Source: Microbulbifer sp. ALW1
GTDB lineage: Bacteria; Pseudomonadota; Gammaproteobacteria; Pseudomonadales; Cellvibrionaceae
Assembly: GCF_009903625.1 (NCBI RefSeq)
Contig: NZ_CP047569.1
Coordinates: forward strand, 4,510,501-4,574,500
Length of the DNA stretch: 64,000 nt
Reading direction: 5' to 3'
Shown: positions 1-7,637 of the stretch, piece after piece
Numbering within the stretch: position 1 is the stretch's first letter
Layout of the letters: each line of letters starts with the position of its first letter
Translations under genes and position numbers: made by a program
Notes under the pieces: generated by a model
What the model was told of the DNA's origin: nothing
What the model saw: the letters and a program-made list of their open reading frames with translations, nothing else
Database searches by the model: none

Positions 1-301
1 CCACCTCCGGGATCAGGTCGGCGACGATAACGTCCGCACTGGCGGGCACAGCTTCGAGCGCCGCGGCCAGTGTGTAGCCCATCCCCATACCACCGACAAG
101 CACCCGGGCTTTTTCACGATTCTTTAAGTGCGCACAGCCCAGAATCGACAGCTGTTGCTCGCTGTGAAACCGACGACTGTTCATCAGCTCACCGCGAGGG
201 CCGGACAGGGAGATGGAGAACTCCTGATCACGCTGGCGTAGCGTGAGGGTGCCGCCATTATTGGGAATCTGGGCACTACCGAGTTCGATCCAGGGCTTCA
301 T
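1..301 (-). CDS. Spermidine synthase-like SAM-dependent protein (partial, C-terminus off window)
   Basis: Only the N-terminal 100 residues are present; the rest lies left of the window. The protein starts MKPWIELGSAQ. It has a beta-rich N-terminal stretch (residues about 10-45) followed by a glycine-rich nucleotide-binding loop, VLVGGMGMGYT, typical of motif I in the spermidine/spermine synthase fold. A hydrophobic strand ending in an acidic residue (ADVIVADL) follows, as expected for motif II. The family transfers aminopropyl groups or binds S-adenosyl ligands; many bacterial members are uncharacterised methyltransferase-like paralogues, so the substrate is unknown. The start is the ATG at 299-301 and nothing longer in frame is convincing. 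Confidence 0.7.
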   Translation of the reverse strand, partial: MKPWIELGSAQIPNNGGTLTLRQRDQEFSISLSGPRGELMNSRRFHSEQQLSILGCAHLKNREKARVLVGGMGMGYTLAAALEAVPASADVIVADLIPEV

Positions 302-466
302 GCGGGGCTCACTTATGGGCTGTAGGGCTTACGGGTTACCGGGCGGATTGTAGGGACAGCAGGTGTGGATAACGCGCGCAATGTAGCACACGTTGGTTCA
401 CTGTGCCGGTGACGTTAAAATGACCGGATACCGCTGACACACACCACTTATTTTGTTGAGCTGATC

Positions 467-637
467 ATGAACCGCAGAAAGAAAGTCAACCAGATTCTGA
501 AAAAGAAGGCCAAGAAGGCAAACGACAAGCTCAACCCCAAAGGCAAACCGCGCTACATATCCAAGGCCGAACGTGCGAAACTGGAGCAGCAAACGAGCGA
601 TCTGCCGGTAGTGGAATCGGAAGCAGAACACAAATAG
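467..637 (+). CDS. Small lysine-rich protein, DUF2986-like
   Basis: A 56-residue, strongly basic protein beginning MNRRKKVNQILKKKAKKAND and containing KLNPKGKPRYISKAERAKLE. The run of lysines, the central NPK-x-KPRYISKAERA segment and the length fit the short DUF2986 family of gammaproteobacteria, whose function is unknown. The acidic tail (VVESEAEH) balances the basic front half. There is no signal peptide or membrane segment, so it should be cytoplasmic. The ribosome site is weak (TTGAG, about 6 bases before ATG). The assignment rests on composition and recollection of the family. Confidence 0.7.
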   Translation: MNRRKKVNQILKKKAKKANDKLNPKGKPRYISKAERAKLEQQTSDLPVVESEAEHK

Positions 638-704
638 AACAAGCCAATACTGGCTGACTTACCGCCAGACCTCGCCTGACTCAAGCCATCAAGGATGAAG
701 AACA

Positions 705-995
705 ATGCTTGAAATTCGACAACTGCTATCCGTCTTTTTCCTGAGTACCAGCATCTACCTGGTATTTGATCTTTTCGCTCAGGGATTTAGTCTGACTGTT
801 CTGGCAGGCACAATCGTCTTCTACTTATTGGCTTACTATACTTGGCCGAAAAAGGAGAAAGAGAGTGATTCTGTCTGGCTGGATATCGCAGAGCTCATCG
901 TCGAACTGCCTTTCCGACTGATTGCATCCCTGTTGCGGGGGTTAGGCCGCTTAGCCTCCAATAAGAGCGGCCCGGATTTTGATATAGATCTCTAA
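705..995 (+). CDS. Small membrane protein of unknown function
   Basis: A 96-residue protein with two hydrophobic segments, residues about 8-25 (LLSVFFLSTSIYLVF) and 30-46 (LTVLAGTIVFYLLAYYTW). A charged stretch (KKEKES) and an amphipathic C-terminal half follow. It most likely sits in the inner membrane as a two-span hairpin with both ends in the cytoplasm. A good ribosome site, AAGGATGAAG, stands just before the ATG. It lies 33 bases before the Gly/Cys-tailed protein on the same strand, so the two may be co-transcribed. I do not recognise a family. Confidence 0.75.
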   Translation: MLEIRQLLSVFFLSTSIYLVFDLFAQGFSLTVLAGTIVFYLLAYYTWPKKEKESDSVWLDIAELIVELPFRLIASLLRGLGRLASNKSGPDFDIDL

Positions 996-1028
996 AAAAT
1001 ACGAAGAACATATCAAGAATCAAAAACT

Positions 1029-1676
1029 ATGCAGATCATTTTACCCGCCATTTTCATCACCATCCTGACTTACACACTGTATCGGGGTTATCAGAACTCT
1101 CTTGCCGCCAAGCGTGCCAAACTGATCGACGCCTTCCAGTTTCCCAACACCATTACCACAAAAATTATCGACAAATATCCGCACTTGAGTGAATCAGACG
1201 CCCGGCGTGTACTGAAAGGTCTCAGGGAGTATTTTCACGTTTGCAATATCGCCGGCAACCGGATGGTAGCCATGCCATCACAGGTTGTGGATGTTGCCTG
1301 GCATGAGTTCATTCTCTTTACCAGAAAATATGAACACTTCTGCAACAAAGCGCTGGGACGCTTCCTGCACCATACTCCCGCAGAAGCCATGAAATCGCCT
1401 ACCCTTGCGCAATCCGGTATCAAGCGAGCCTGGCGAATTTCCTGCTACCGGGAAAACATCAAACCCAAAGCTGCACACAAGCTGCCACTGCTATTCGCGA
1501 TCGACGCCCACCTGGAGATACCGGATGGATTCAATTACGCATTGGACTGTACCCGCCGAGGCTGCAACGATTATTGCGCGGGCCATATCGGGTGCGGGTC
1601 GGGCTGCAGTGGCGGGTGTGCAGGCGGATCATCCGGCTCCGATGGAGGCTGTGGAGGCGGCTGCGGTGGCGATTAA
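1029..1676 (+). CDS. Glycine-rich-domain protein with Gly/Ser/Cys tail
   Basis: A 215-residue protein with an N-terminal hydrophobic anchor (ILPAIFITILTYTLY), a soluble middle domain, and a tail from about residue 178 made almost wholly of Gly, Ser, Cys and Asp (CGSGCSGGCAGG and similar). The middle domain has VVDVAWHEFILFTRKYEHFC, which resembles the D-x-x-WH-x-x-I/L-x-T core of the GRDP-like family PF07173. That family is known mainly from plants and scattered bacteria and its function is not settled. The tail holds about ten cysteines, so metal binding or disulfide cross-linking is possible but inferred. The ribosome site is weak. Confidence 0.65.
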   Translation: MQIILPAIFITILTYTLYRGYQNSLAAKRAKLIDAFQFPNTITTKIIDKYPHLSESDARRVLKGLREYFHVCNIAGNRMVAMPSQVVDVAWHEFILFTRKYEHFCNKALGRFLHHTPAEAMKSPTLAQSGIKRAWRISCYRENIKPKAAHKLPLLFAIDAHLEIPDGFNYALDCTRRGCNDYCAGHIGCGSGCSGGCAGGSSGSDGGCGGGCGGD

Positions 1677-1771
1677 GCATCGCGAAATCTGGTGAACCAC
1701 CAATGTCAATCAGTAGTTAAAGATCATCAAGATTATTTAACAAGAAAAATAGTTAGACCCAGGAGCGGATT

Positions 1772-2143
1772 ATGGACTTAGGCGCTTTTTCAATCAGCCT
1801 CACGGTTAAGGATATCGAAGCCTCCAAGAAATTTTACGAGAGCCTGGGATTTGAATCTCTGGGGGGCGACTGTGGTCAGGGTTGGACGATCCTGAAGAAC
1901 GGTGACCATATCATTGGTCTATTTCAGGGGATGTTTGACAAGAACATGCTCACCTTCAACCCCGGCTGGGATCAGTCCGCACAGAATACCGACACCTTCA
2001 CGGACGTACGCGAACTGCGCGAGGCGCTGGTGCAGCGTGGTATCAAGATTGTCAACGATGACGCAACGGGCGATTCAGGTCCGGGCAGTATTGTTATTGA
2101 AGATCCTGATGGCAATCCGATCCTGATTGATCAGCACAGGTAG
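1772..2143 (+). CDS. VOC (glyoxalase/bleomycin-resistance fold) protein
   Basis: A 123-residue single-domain protein. It begins with the usual first half-motif, SISLTVKDIEASKKFYESLGF, and ends with the second, GSIVIEDPDGNPILIDQH. The last E-x-x-P-D-G-N-P segment is diagnostic of the vicinal-oxygen-chelate fold. Members are metal-dependent lyases, isomerases or dioxygenases, or metal-free resistance proteins. The usual N-terminal metal histidine is replaced here (SLTV rather than HLTL), so catalysis is uncertain. AGGAG lies at a good distance before the ATG. The neighbours give no hint of a substrate. Confidence 0.85.
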   Translation: MDLGAFSISLTVKDIEASKKFYESLGFESLGGDCGQGWTILKNGDHIIGLFQGMFDKNMLTFNPGWDQSAQNTDTFTDVRELREALVQRGIKIVNDDATGDSGPGSIVIEDPDGNPILIDQHR

Positions 2144-2304
2144 CCGCGTATACAAGTCCCCAGTATCCCGGGATAACCTCAACGCAGCCTAAGAGCTCGC
2201 CAGAATATCCGACGATAGGATACTTTTCCGATGCCGTTGGCGATACTGAAGCTTTAATAAGGAATGACTGCGCTTTTCTACAGCTTATCCCCTAAGGATT
2301 CTCG

Positions 2305-3087
2305 ATGAAAAATCCCTACGCCAATAACGGGTACGTTTATTGTAGAAACTTCCTCAATGGCACTGAACTTACACCACTTCGAAACGTGATCGAGAAATTC
2401 CACCAATCCTGGAAGCAGGAAAACGCCGAGTTCTACACGACAAGGGCAATCAACTCAGCCTATCTCACCGGTCGTAAACACCTCGATGAGATCGACCGAA
2501 CTACGCTGTTCCAGTTTATTGGCTCTGCCAAATTGATGGAAATCGTGACCGGGATCATGGGCGACGGGGCGAGCTTTATGAACACGCAGCTGTTCTTTAA
2601 TCCGGTAAATGCCGCGCAGAAAAACTACTGGCACCGGGACTCGCAATATGATTTATCGATTACAGATCAGCAACAGGCACTGCACGGTCCCAATGCCATG
2701 CACTTCCGCATTCCACTTGTGGATGAACCGGGGCTGGAACTGGTGCCCGGAACCCACAAGCGCTGGGATAGCCAGGAAGAACTGGATGTGCGGCTGGAGC
2801 GCAACGGTCATCGGAACTACGAGCCTCTAGCTAGCGGAGTAACCATTCCATTGAATGCCGGTGACCTCCTGGCGTTCAGCGCCAACATGATTCACCGCGG
2901 TATTTACGGAAAGGATCGCCTTTCTCTGGATATTCTTTTCTGCGATCCGGTTCCGGAGTTATTGCAGCACGCCGATGCGAGCTGCCTTCCCGACGAGAAA
3001 ACCTTGTGCACGCTCGAAAAACCGCGTGCTTTTTTACAGGCCATTGAATTAAAGAACACGAATAGAGGAAGCTCCACTCCGCAATAG
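2305..3087 (+). CDS. Phytanoyl-CoA dioxygenase family protein
   Basis: A 260-residue protein of the PhyH family (non-haem Fe(II)/2-oxoglutarate oxygenases). The iron-binding H-x-D appears in NYWHRDSQYD, and the distal histidine with the 2-oxoglutarate-binding arginine in MIHRGIYGKDRLSLD. The front (NPYANNGYVYCRNFLNG) matches the usual start of the fold. Members hydroxylate diverse small molecules; the substrate here is unknown. There is no signal peptide, so it should be cytoplasmic. TAAGGA precedes the ATG. It is followed by the metallo-beta-lactamase-fold gene after 54 bases. Confidence 0.85.
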   Translation: MKNPYANNGYVYCRNFLNGTELTPLRNVIEKFHQSWKQENAEFYTTRAINSAYLTGRKHLDEIDRTTLFQFIGSAKLMEIVTGIMGDGASFMNTQLFFNPVNAAQKNYWHRDSQYDLSITDQQQALHGPNAMHFRIPLVDEPGLELVPGTHKRWDSQEELDVRLERNGHRNYEPLASGVTIPLNAGDLLAFSANMIHRGIYGKDRLSLDILFCDPVPELLQHADASCLPDEKTLCTLEKPRAFLQAIELKNTNRGSSTPQ

Positions 3088-3141
3088 GGATAGATATGCT
3101 ATGAATACGGGGAAGCCCAAACGCCCCTGAATGCGAGAATC

Positions 3142-4038
3142 ATGGCCAAGTCAATCAAAGCGCTTTTTGCCCTAGTCTTTTCCATTCTGCTACTGCACTT
3201 CCCGAGTGCGGGTGCCGAGGAAAAGAGCGCGTACAAAATCGAACACATGAAGGACAATGTCTACCGTTTCAGCGCGGGGCATTACCACTCGGTATTCATG
3301 GTAACCGGGGAAGGGATCATTGTTACTGACCCCATCAGTGATGCGGCGGCGACGTATCTGCAGAAGCAATTGGCCAAACGCTTCGATCTACCAATCCGCT
3401 ATATCGCCTACAGCCACAACCATGTGGACCATACGCTCGGTGGGCAGATCCTGGCACAGGATGGCGCAGACATAGTGGCACATGAATATGCCGCGGAAGA
3501 CCTGAAATGGACCAGGGCTCCCACTGCCTTACCCAACATTACTTTTCGCGACACACTGGATATTGCACTGGGCGACAGTCGGGTGGAACTGCGCTATCAC
3601 GGACCAAATAACGGGCGCGGCTCGGTCAGCATGCGGTTTATGCCGGCCAATGTGCTGTATGTGGTCGACTGGATTGTTATTGGACGAATGCCTTATAGAG
3701 ATCTGCTGGGGTATGACATCCACGGCATGATCCACTCGACACGCGAGGTCCTGTCTGCTGAACCATTTGACCTGTTTATTGGCGGTCACGCAGAAACCGG
3801 GAGCCGCAAGGATGTCGCGCGCTACCTGGCTTACCTCGAAGCACTCTACGCTGCCGTCCGCGATGGCATGCTGGCAGGTAAGTCCTTAAAGGCACTCCAG
3901 TCAGAAATAAAACTTCCCGAATATGCCGACCTGCCAATGTACGATGAGTGGCTGCCGCTAAATATTGCCGGGGTCTACAAATCGCTGGTAGAGGTCTCCT
4001 ACTTCAATTTTCGACCCGACATCGACGCTGAGTTTTAA
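3142..4038 (+). CDS. Periplasmic metallo-beta-lactamase-fold hydrolase
   Basis: A 298-residue protein with a signal peptide (LFALVFSILLLHFPSAGA, cut near residue 25) and an MBL-fold core. The zinc motif H-x-H-x-D-H is visible as SHNHVDHTLGG, with further candidate ligands in VVDWIVIG and FIGGHAETG. The first strand pair (VYRFSAGHYHSVFMVTGEGIIVTDP) is typical of the fold. It most resembles the broad MBL hydrolase class that includes SoxH/quinoprotein-relay-like and alkylsulfatase-like proteins, not true beta-lactamases; the substrate cannot be told from sequence. It is exported, upstream of and codirectional with a TonB receptor but separated by 311 bases, so a functional link is only possible. 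Confidence 0.85.
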   Translation: MAKSIKALFALVFSILLLHFPSAGAEEKSAYKIEHMKDNVYRFSAGHYHSVFMVTGEGIIVTDPISDAAATYLQKQLAKRFDLPIRYIAYSHNHVDHTLGGQILAQDGADIVAHEYAAEDLKWTRAPTALPNITFRDTLDIALGDSRVELRYHGPNNGRGSVSMRFMPANVLYVVDWIVIGRMPYRDLLGYDIHGMIHSTREVLSAEPFDLFIGGHAETGSRKDVARYLAYLEALYAAVRDGMLAGKSLKALQSEIKLPEYADLPMYDEWLPLNIAGVYKSLVEVSYFNFRPDIDAEF

Positions 4039-4349
4039 CGACTCCCTGAAAGCGGCGCGAAATTTTTTTCATCTGTCGGAACTGGGCAACAGCCAAACCG
4101 CCTTCCCTCGCGGATATTTATCTTGCCTGCACTTAATGTGCGAAATATATCTAACGCTTTCCGCAAAGGCCTATGCATTTTTTGGCGTATTTTTCATTTT
4201 GTGCATCCTTTATTGATGCAGCCTTGCAATTGCCCTACTCTGGTGCGGCTTTAGTTAAAAAACAATAACGGTGATCGGGTCACGATAGCTTTTCGTCGTA
4301 ACGAAAAAAGCGAGCTATCGATCCCGATATCATAAAAATAATAGGACCG
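4039..4349 (+). promoter_or_regulatory. Gene-free leader/promoter region of TonB receptor
   Basis: This 311-base stretch has no credible gene. It holds an inverted repeat TGCATC-N7-GATGCA at 4202-4220 that could be an operator, an AT-rich run before it, and the long leader hairpin listed separately at 4274-4328. A ribosome site AGGA lies 5 bases before the ATG at 4350. No MalT-like box is present, unlike the alpha-glucan promoters of this window. Confidence 0.5.
4274..4328 (+). promoter_or_regulatory. Long stem-loop in the TonB-receptor leader
   Basis: Three nested complementary arm pairs are visible: ATCGGG (4274-4279) with CCCGAT (4323-4328), CGATAGCT (4283-4290) with AGCTATCG (4313-4320), and TTTCGT (4291-4296) with ACGAAA (4301-4306) around a CGTA loop. 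Together they give 20 pairs with small internal bulges, ending 21 bases before the ATG and with no U-run after them. It is therefore not a terminator and could control translation or mRNA stability of the receptor. Confidence 0.6.
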
Positions 4350-6959
4350 ATGATTATGCGAGAGTTCCGAATCAAGGCACTGACCCTGGCGGTCGCTGCT
4401 GCAGCCGCACTGCCTGCATCGCTGGCATTTTCCCAACAGGCCGCCGAAGAGAAGGCGGCGACTGATCACGGCGTGATGGAAGAAGTCATCACCACCGGTA
4501 CCCGCAAGGAAGGGGTTCTGCCCACCGAAACCCTCTCCCCGGTCGACGTACTGGGTGGTAACAAGTTTTCCGATCAGGGCAGTTTCGACCTGACCGAATC
4601 CCTGGCCAAAGTGGCCCCTTCTTTCAACACCCAGCGCTTCCCCATTGCCGATGGCACCGCGTTTATCCGTCCGGTGACCCTGCGCAATCTCTCTCCCGAC
4701 CAGACCCTGGTGCTGGTGAACGGCACCCGCCGCCACCGCTCCGCGCTGGTGAACCTGCAGCTGGCACCGCTCGGCACCACCAACCAGGGCGCTCAGGCCG
4801 TGGACTTTGCCGCACTGCCATCCATGGCCATTGAGCGGGTGGAAGTACTGCGTGATGGTGCTTCCGCCCAGTATGGTTCCGACGCCATTGCCGGCGTGGT
4901 AAACGTGATCCTGAAAGACGACGCCGAAGGTTTCGGCCTGTCTGCGCAGACCGGCGAGTACTTTGAGGGCGACGGACAGCGCACCACACTCGCCGCCAAC
5001 GGCGGTTTTGCGCTGGGCGAGCAGGGCTTTGTGAACGCCACCATTGAACACTCCACCGCCGATAAAACCTGGCGCGGTGCCGCGCGTCCGGACGCCGAGT
5101 TTGTGGGCACTATCGTGGGCGAGGAAAATGTACCCCTGGATGGCCTCGGCCAGCGCTGGGGCGACCCGGAAGTGACCGCCACCAAGTTTTTCCTCAATAC
5201 CGGCTACTCCCTGAATGACACCACCGAGCTGTACGGCAATCTGGGTTACTCGAAAAACGAGACCATATCCGACTTCTTCTACCGTGGCCCGGTGCTGGAT
5301 CCGTCCGCCGAGTTCGCGGCCCGCGAGACGCTACAAAAAGACGCGGACGGGGATTTCATGCCCGACGCAGCGCCCCAGTCGCTGGTGGACGACATCATTG
5401 CCCAGGGCCTGAACCCGTCCGACTACCTGGTGGCCGACAGCACCAGTGACAGCGGTTTTGTACTGCGCAACCCCATCTACAGCCAGTTCCCCGGTGGTTA
5501 CAACCCGGCGTTCGGTGCCGATATCACCGATCTCTCGGTGGTGGCTGGAGCACGCGGCGAGTGGGCCAACGGTATCAGCTGGGACCTGCGCGCACGCAGC
5601 GCCGAGAATGAAGTCTCCTATGTACTGGAAAACTCCATCAACCCGAGCCTGGGTATCAACTCTCCCACCACCTTTAACCCGGGTACCCTGACCCAGTCCG
5701 AAACCAGTGTGAATGCGGACTTCGTCAAGCCCATCGATGTGGCCGCCTTCGCCACCCCCATGAACCTGGCGTTCGGTATGGAGTGGCGGGACGAGACCTA
5801 CAAGATCGGTGCCGGCGATGAAGCCTCCATTGCCGTAGGCCCCACCGCTGCCGTCTTCGGCGTGGGCTCCGACGGTTTCCAGGGCTTCCCGGTAGAAGCC
5901 GCAGGTGAATACAGCAGTGTGAGCACCGCCGCCTATGTGGATCTGGAAGCGGATGTGACCGACAAGCTGCTGCTGGGTTCCGCCCTGCGGTTCGAGAACT
6001 TCGAGGAGTTTGGCTCCACCTTAAACTGGAAGCTGTCCGCCCGTTACGACTTCACCGAAAACTTTGCCCTGCGCGGTACCGCCAATACCGGCTTCCGCGC
6101 TCCGACCCCGGGCCAGGTGAACACCCTGAACGTGACCACTACCTCGGACTCCGCAGGTAACCTGATCCCGAACGGCACCTACCCGGTCAATCACCCGGTG
6201 GCCATGGCGCTCGGCGCCAAGGAACTGACCCCGGAGGAATCCACCAGCTTTACCCTGGGTGCTGTGTGGAGCCCGCTGGACAACACCAGCGTCACCATCG
6301 ATTATTACAACATCGAAATCGAAGACCGCCTGGCACTGCGCAACAACACCATCGGTGCGGCTGAAGTGGCCCTGTTGGACGGCGCCGGTGTTACCAATGC
6401 CGCACTGCTGGAAGGCAGTAATGCCAACTATTTTGTCAACGCCTTCGACTCCGATGTATCGGGTATCGACCTGGCGGTAACCAGCGATTTTGACGTCGCC
6501 GGCGGCTTGCTGGTGGTGGACCTGCGCCACAACCACAACCAGCAGGAAGTCAGCAAGGTTGCCCCCAACACCATCAACCAGTCCCGCGTGTTCGACCTGG
6601 AAAACCAGGTTCCCAGTGACCGCACCACCCTGACGTTCGATTACGACAGCGGTGACCTGTTCAACGGCTACCTGCGCTTCAACCGCTACAGCGGATGGGA
6701 GAGCACGTTTGGCCTGTTTGGCCCGGGTGACGCTTCCGATGCCTCGTCTTACGGTGGTGAAATTCTGGTAGACATCGAAACCACGATCACCCTCAAGGAG
6801 AACTACAAGATCTCCCTCGGCGGTGAGAATATTTTTGATGTTCAGCCGGATGATGAAGCCGATCCCACCCTGCAGTTCCTGGGTGTTCGTCAATCGCTGA
6901 CGTCGCCGTTTGGTTTCAATGGTGGCTTCTGGTACCTGCGCGCAAGTGCGGAATTCTAA
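4350..6959 (+). CDS. TonB-dependent outer-membrane receptor
   Basis: An 869-residue receptor. The signal peptide ends near AFSQQ (residue 30); a TonB-box-like segment (MEEVITTGTRKEG, about 43-55) is followed by the plug domain (about 60-190, with IERVEVLRDGASAQYGSDAIAG) and a 22-strand barrel ending in an aromatic residue, ASAEF. It imports a substrate too large or scarce for porins using TonB energy. The plug form (LVLVNGTRRH, SAQYGSDAIAGVVN) is the common TonB type without an N-terminal signalling domain. No SusD-like partner exists here, and no adjacent hydrolase points to a substrate. It lacks the purine-rich operator of the maltodextrin-type receptor at 43027-45813. Initiation at ATG 4350 (AGGA 5 bases upstream) is preferred; ATG 4356 is possible. 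Confidence 0.93.
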   Translation: MIMREFRIKALTLAVAAAAALPASLAFSQQAAEEKAATDHGVMEEVITTGTRKEGVLPTETLSPVDVLGGNKFSDQGSFDLTESLAKVAPSFNTQRFPIADGTAFIRPVTLRNLSPDQTLVLVNGTRRHRSALVNLQLAPLGTTNQGAQAVDFAALPSMAIERVEVLRDGASAQYGSDAIAGVVNVILKDDAEGFGLSAQTGEYFEGDGQRTTLAANGGFALGEQGFVNATIEHSTADKTWRGAARPDAEFVGTIVGEENVPLDGLGQRWGDPEVTATKFFLNTGYSLNDTTELYGNLGYSKNETISDFFYRGPVLDPSAEFAARETLQKDADGDFMPDAAPQSLVDDIIAQGLNPSDYLVADSTSDSGFVLRNPIYSQFPGGYNPAFGADITDLSVVAGARGEWANGISWDLRARSAENEVSYVLENSINPSLGINSPTTFNPGTLTQSETSVNADFVKPIDVAAFATPMNLAFGMEWRDETYKIGAGDEASIAVGPTAAVFGVGSDGFQGFPVEAAGEYSSVSTAAYVDLEADVTDKLLLGSALRFENFEEFGSTLNWKLSARYDFTENFALRGTANTGFRAPTPGQVNTLNVTTTSDSAGNLIPNGTYPVNHPVAMALGAKELTPEESTSFTLGAVWSPLDNTSVTIDYYNIEIEDRLALRNNTIGAAEVALLDGAGVTNAALLEGSNANYFVNAFDSDVSGIDLAVTSDFDVAGGLLVVDLRHNHNQQEVSKVAPNTINQSRVFDLENQVPSDRTTLTFDYDSGDLFNGYLRFNRYSGWESTFGLFGPGDASDASSYGGEILVDIETTITLKENYKISLGGENIFDVQPDDEADPTLQFLGVRQSLTSPFGFNGGFWYLRASAEF

Positions 6960-6976
6960 TCAACACGGCATACTAC

Positions 6977-7005
6977 AAAGCCTCCCCTTCGGGAGGCTTT
7001 TTTTT
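6977..7005 (+). terminator. Rho-independent terminator
   Basis: AAAGCCTCCC, a TTC loop region and GGGAGGCTTT followed by a run of T form a classical terminator 18 bases after the TonB-receptor stop codon. Confidence 0.9.
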
Positions 7006-7073
7006 GCCTGCCAAATACTTACTTTCGAAAACCCCATGCACTTAAAGTGCTTATCACAAGCAGTAACCAATCC

Positions 7074-7547
7074 ATGGATATCGTCGATCTTGCACAGGTC
7101 CCACAAGCAATCGAGACACTGGCGCGCTGGCACTACGACGAGTGGCAGCAGCTGTACCCGGAAGAATCCCTCGCAGATTTCATCGCCGATCTCCGCGCGT
7201 CGACCGCTGCGATACCGGTGCCCTCGACCTTCGTGGCCAGGGAAAATGACGTGCTCATCGGATCCATCAGCCTGCTCGAACGCGATATGGAGATCGACGA
7301 GCCCTGGACGCCCTGGCTGGCGAACCTGTTTGTTCATCCCGACTACCGCCAGCGCGGTGTCGGCAAACAGCTGATAAAACACCTGACCCAGTTCTGCCGA
7401 GCAAACGCGGTAAAGCAGCTCTACCTGTTTACGCCGGAAAGCCGCAGCTACTACGAGACGCTAGGCTGGACGCTGGTGAGGCGTCAGGCTTACAAGGGAC
7501 AGATGGTCGACATCATGGTGCGGGCAATATCAGCAGAAGCGCCATAG
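7074..7547 (+). CDS. GNAT family N-acetyltransferase
   Basis: A 157-residue GNAT protein. The acetyl-CoA-binding motif A is visible as LANLFVHPDYRQRGVGKQLI (the R-x-x-G-x-G signature RQRGVGK), preceded by the strand VLIGSISLLERDM. The C-terminal LYLFTPESRSYYETLGWTLV provides motif B with its catalytic-region tyrosines. The substrate is unknown. I chose ATG 7074 because the protein then begins like its relatives (MDIVDLAQ); a GTG at 7047 is also in frame, but neither has a clear ribosome site. The gene ends 26 bases before a bidirectional terminator shared with the convergent amylase. Confidence 0.85.
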   Translation: MDIVDLAQVPQAIETLARWHYDEWQQLYPEESLADFIADLRASTAAIPVPSTFVARENDVLIGSISLLERDMEIDEPWTPWLANLFVHPDYRQRGVGKQLIKHLTQFCRANAVKQLYLFTPESRSYYETLGWTLVRRQAYKGQMVDIMVRAISAEAP

Positions 7548-7573
7548 AAAGCTCCCGATTAGTTTCTCCAGAA

Positions 7574-7606
7574 AATAAAACCCCGGGGCTGGCCCGGGGT
7601 TTTATT
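7574..7606. terminator. Bidirectional rho-independent terminator
   Basis: AATAAAACCCCGGG, a five-base loop and CCCGGGGTTTTATT form a symmetric stem with A- and T-tracts on both sides. It lies between the convergent GNAT gene and the amylase gene and can serve both strands. Confidence 0.9.
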
Positions 7607-7637
7607 ACAACGCTATTTAATCTCTCTCTGTGCTCAC

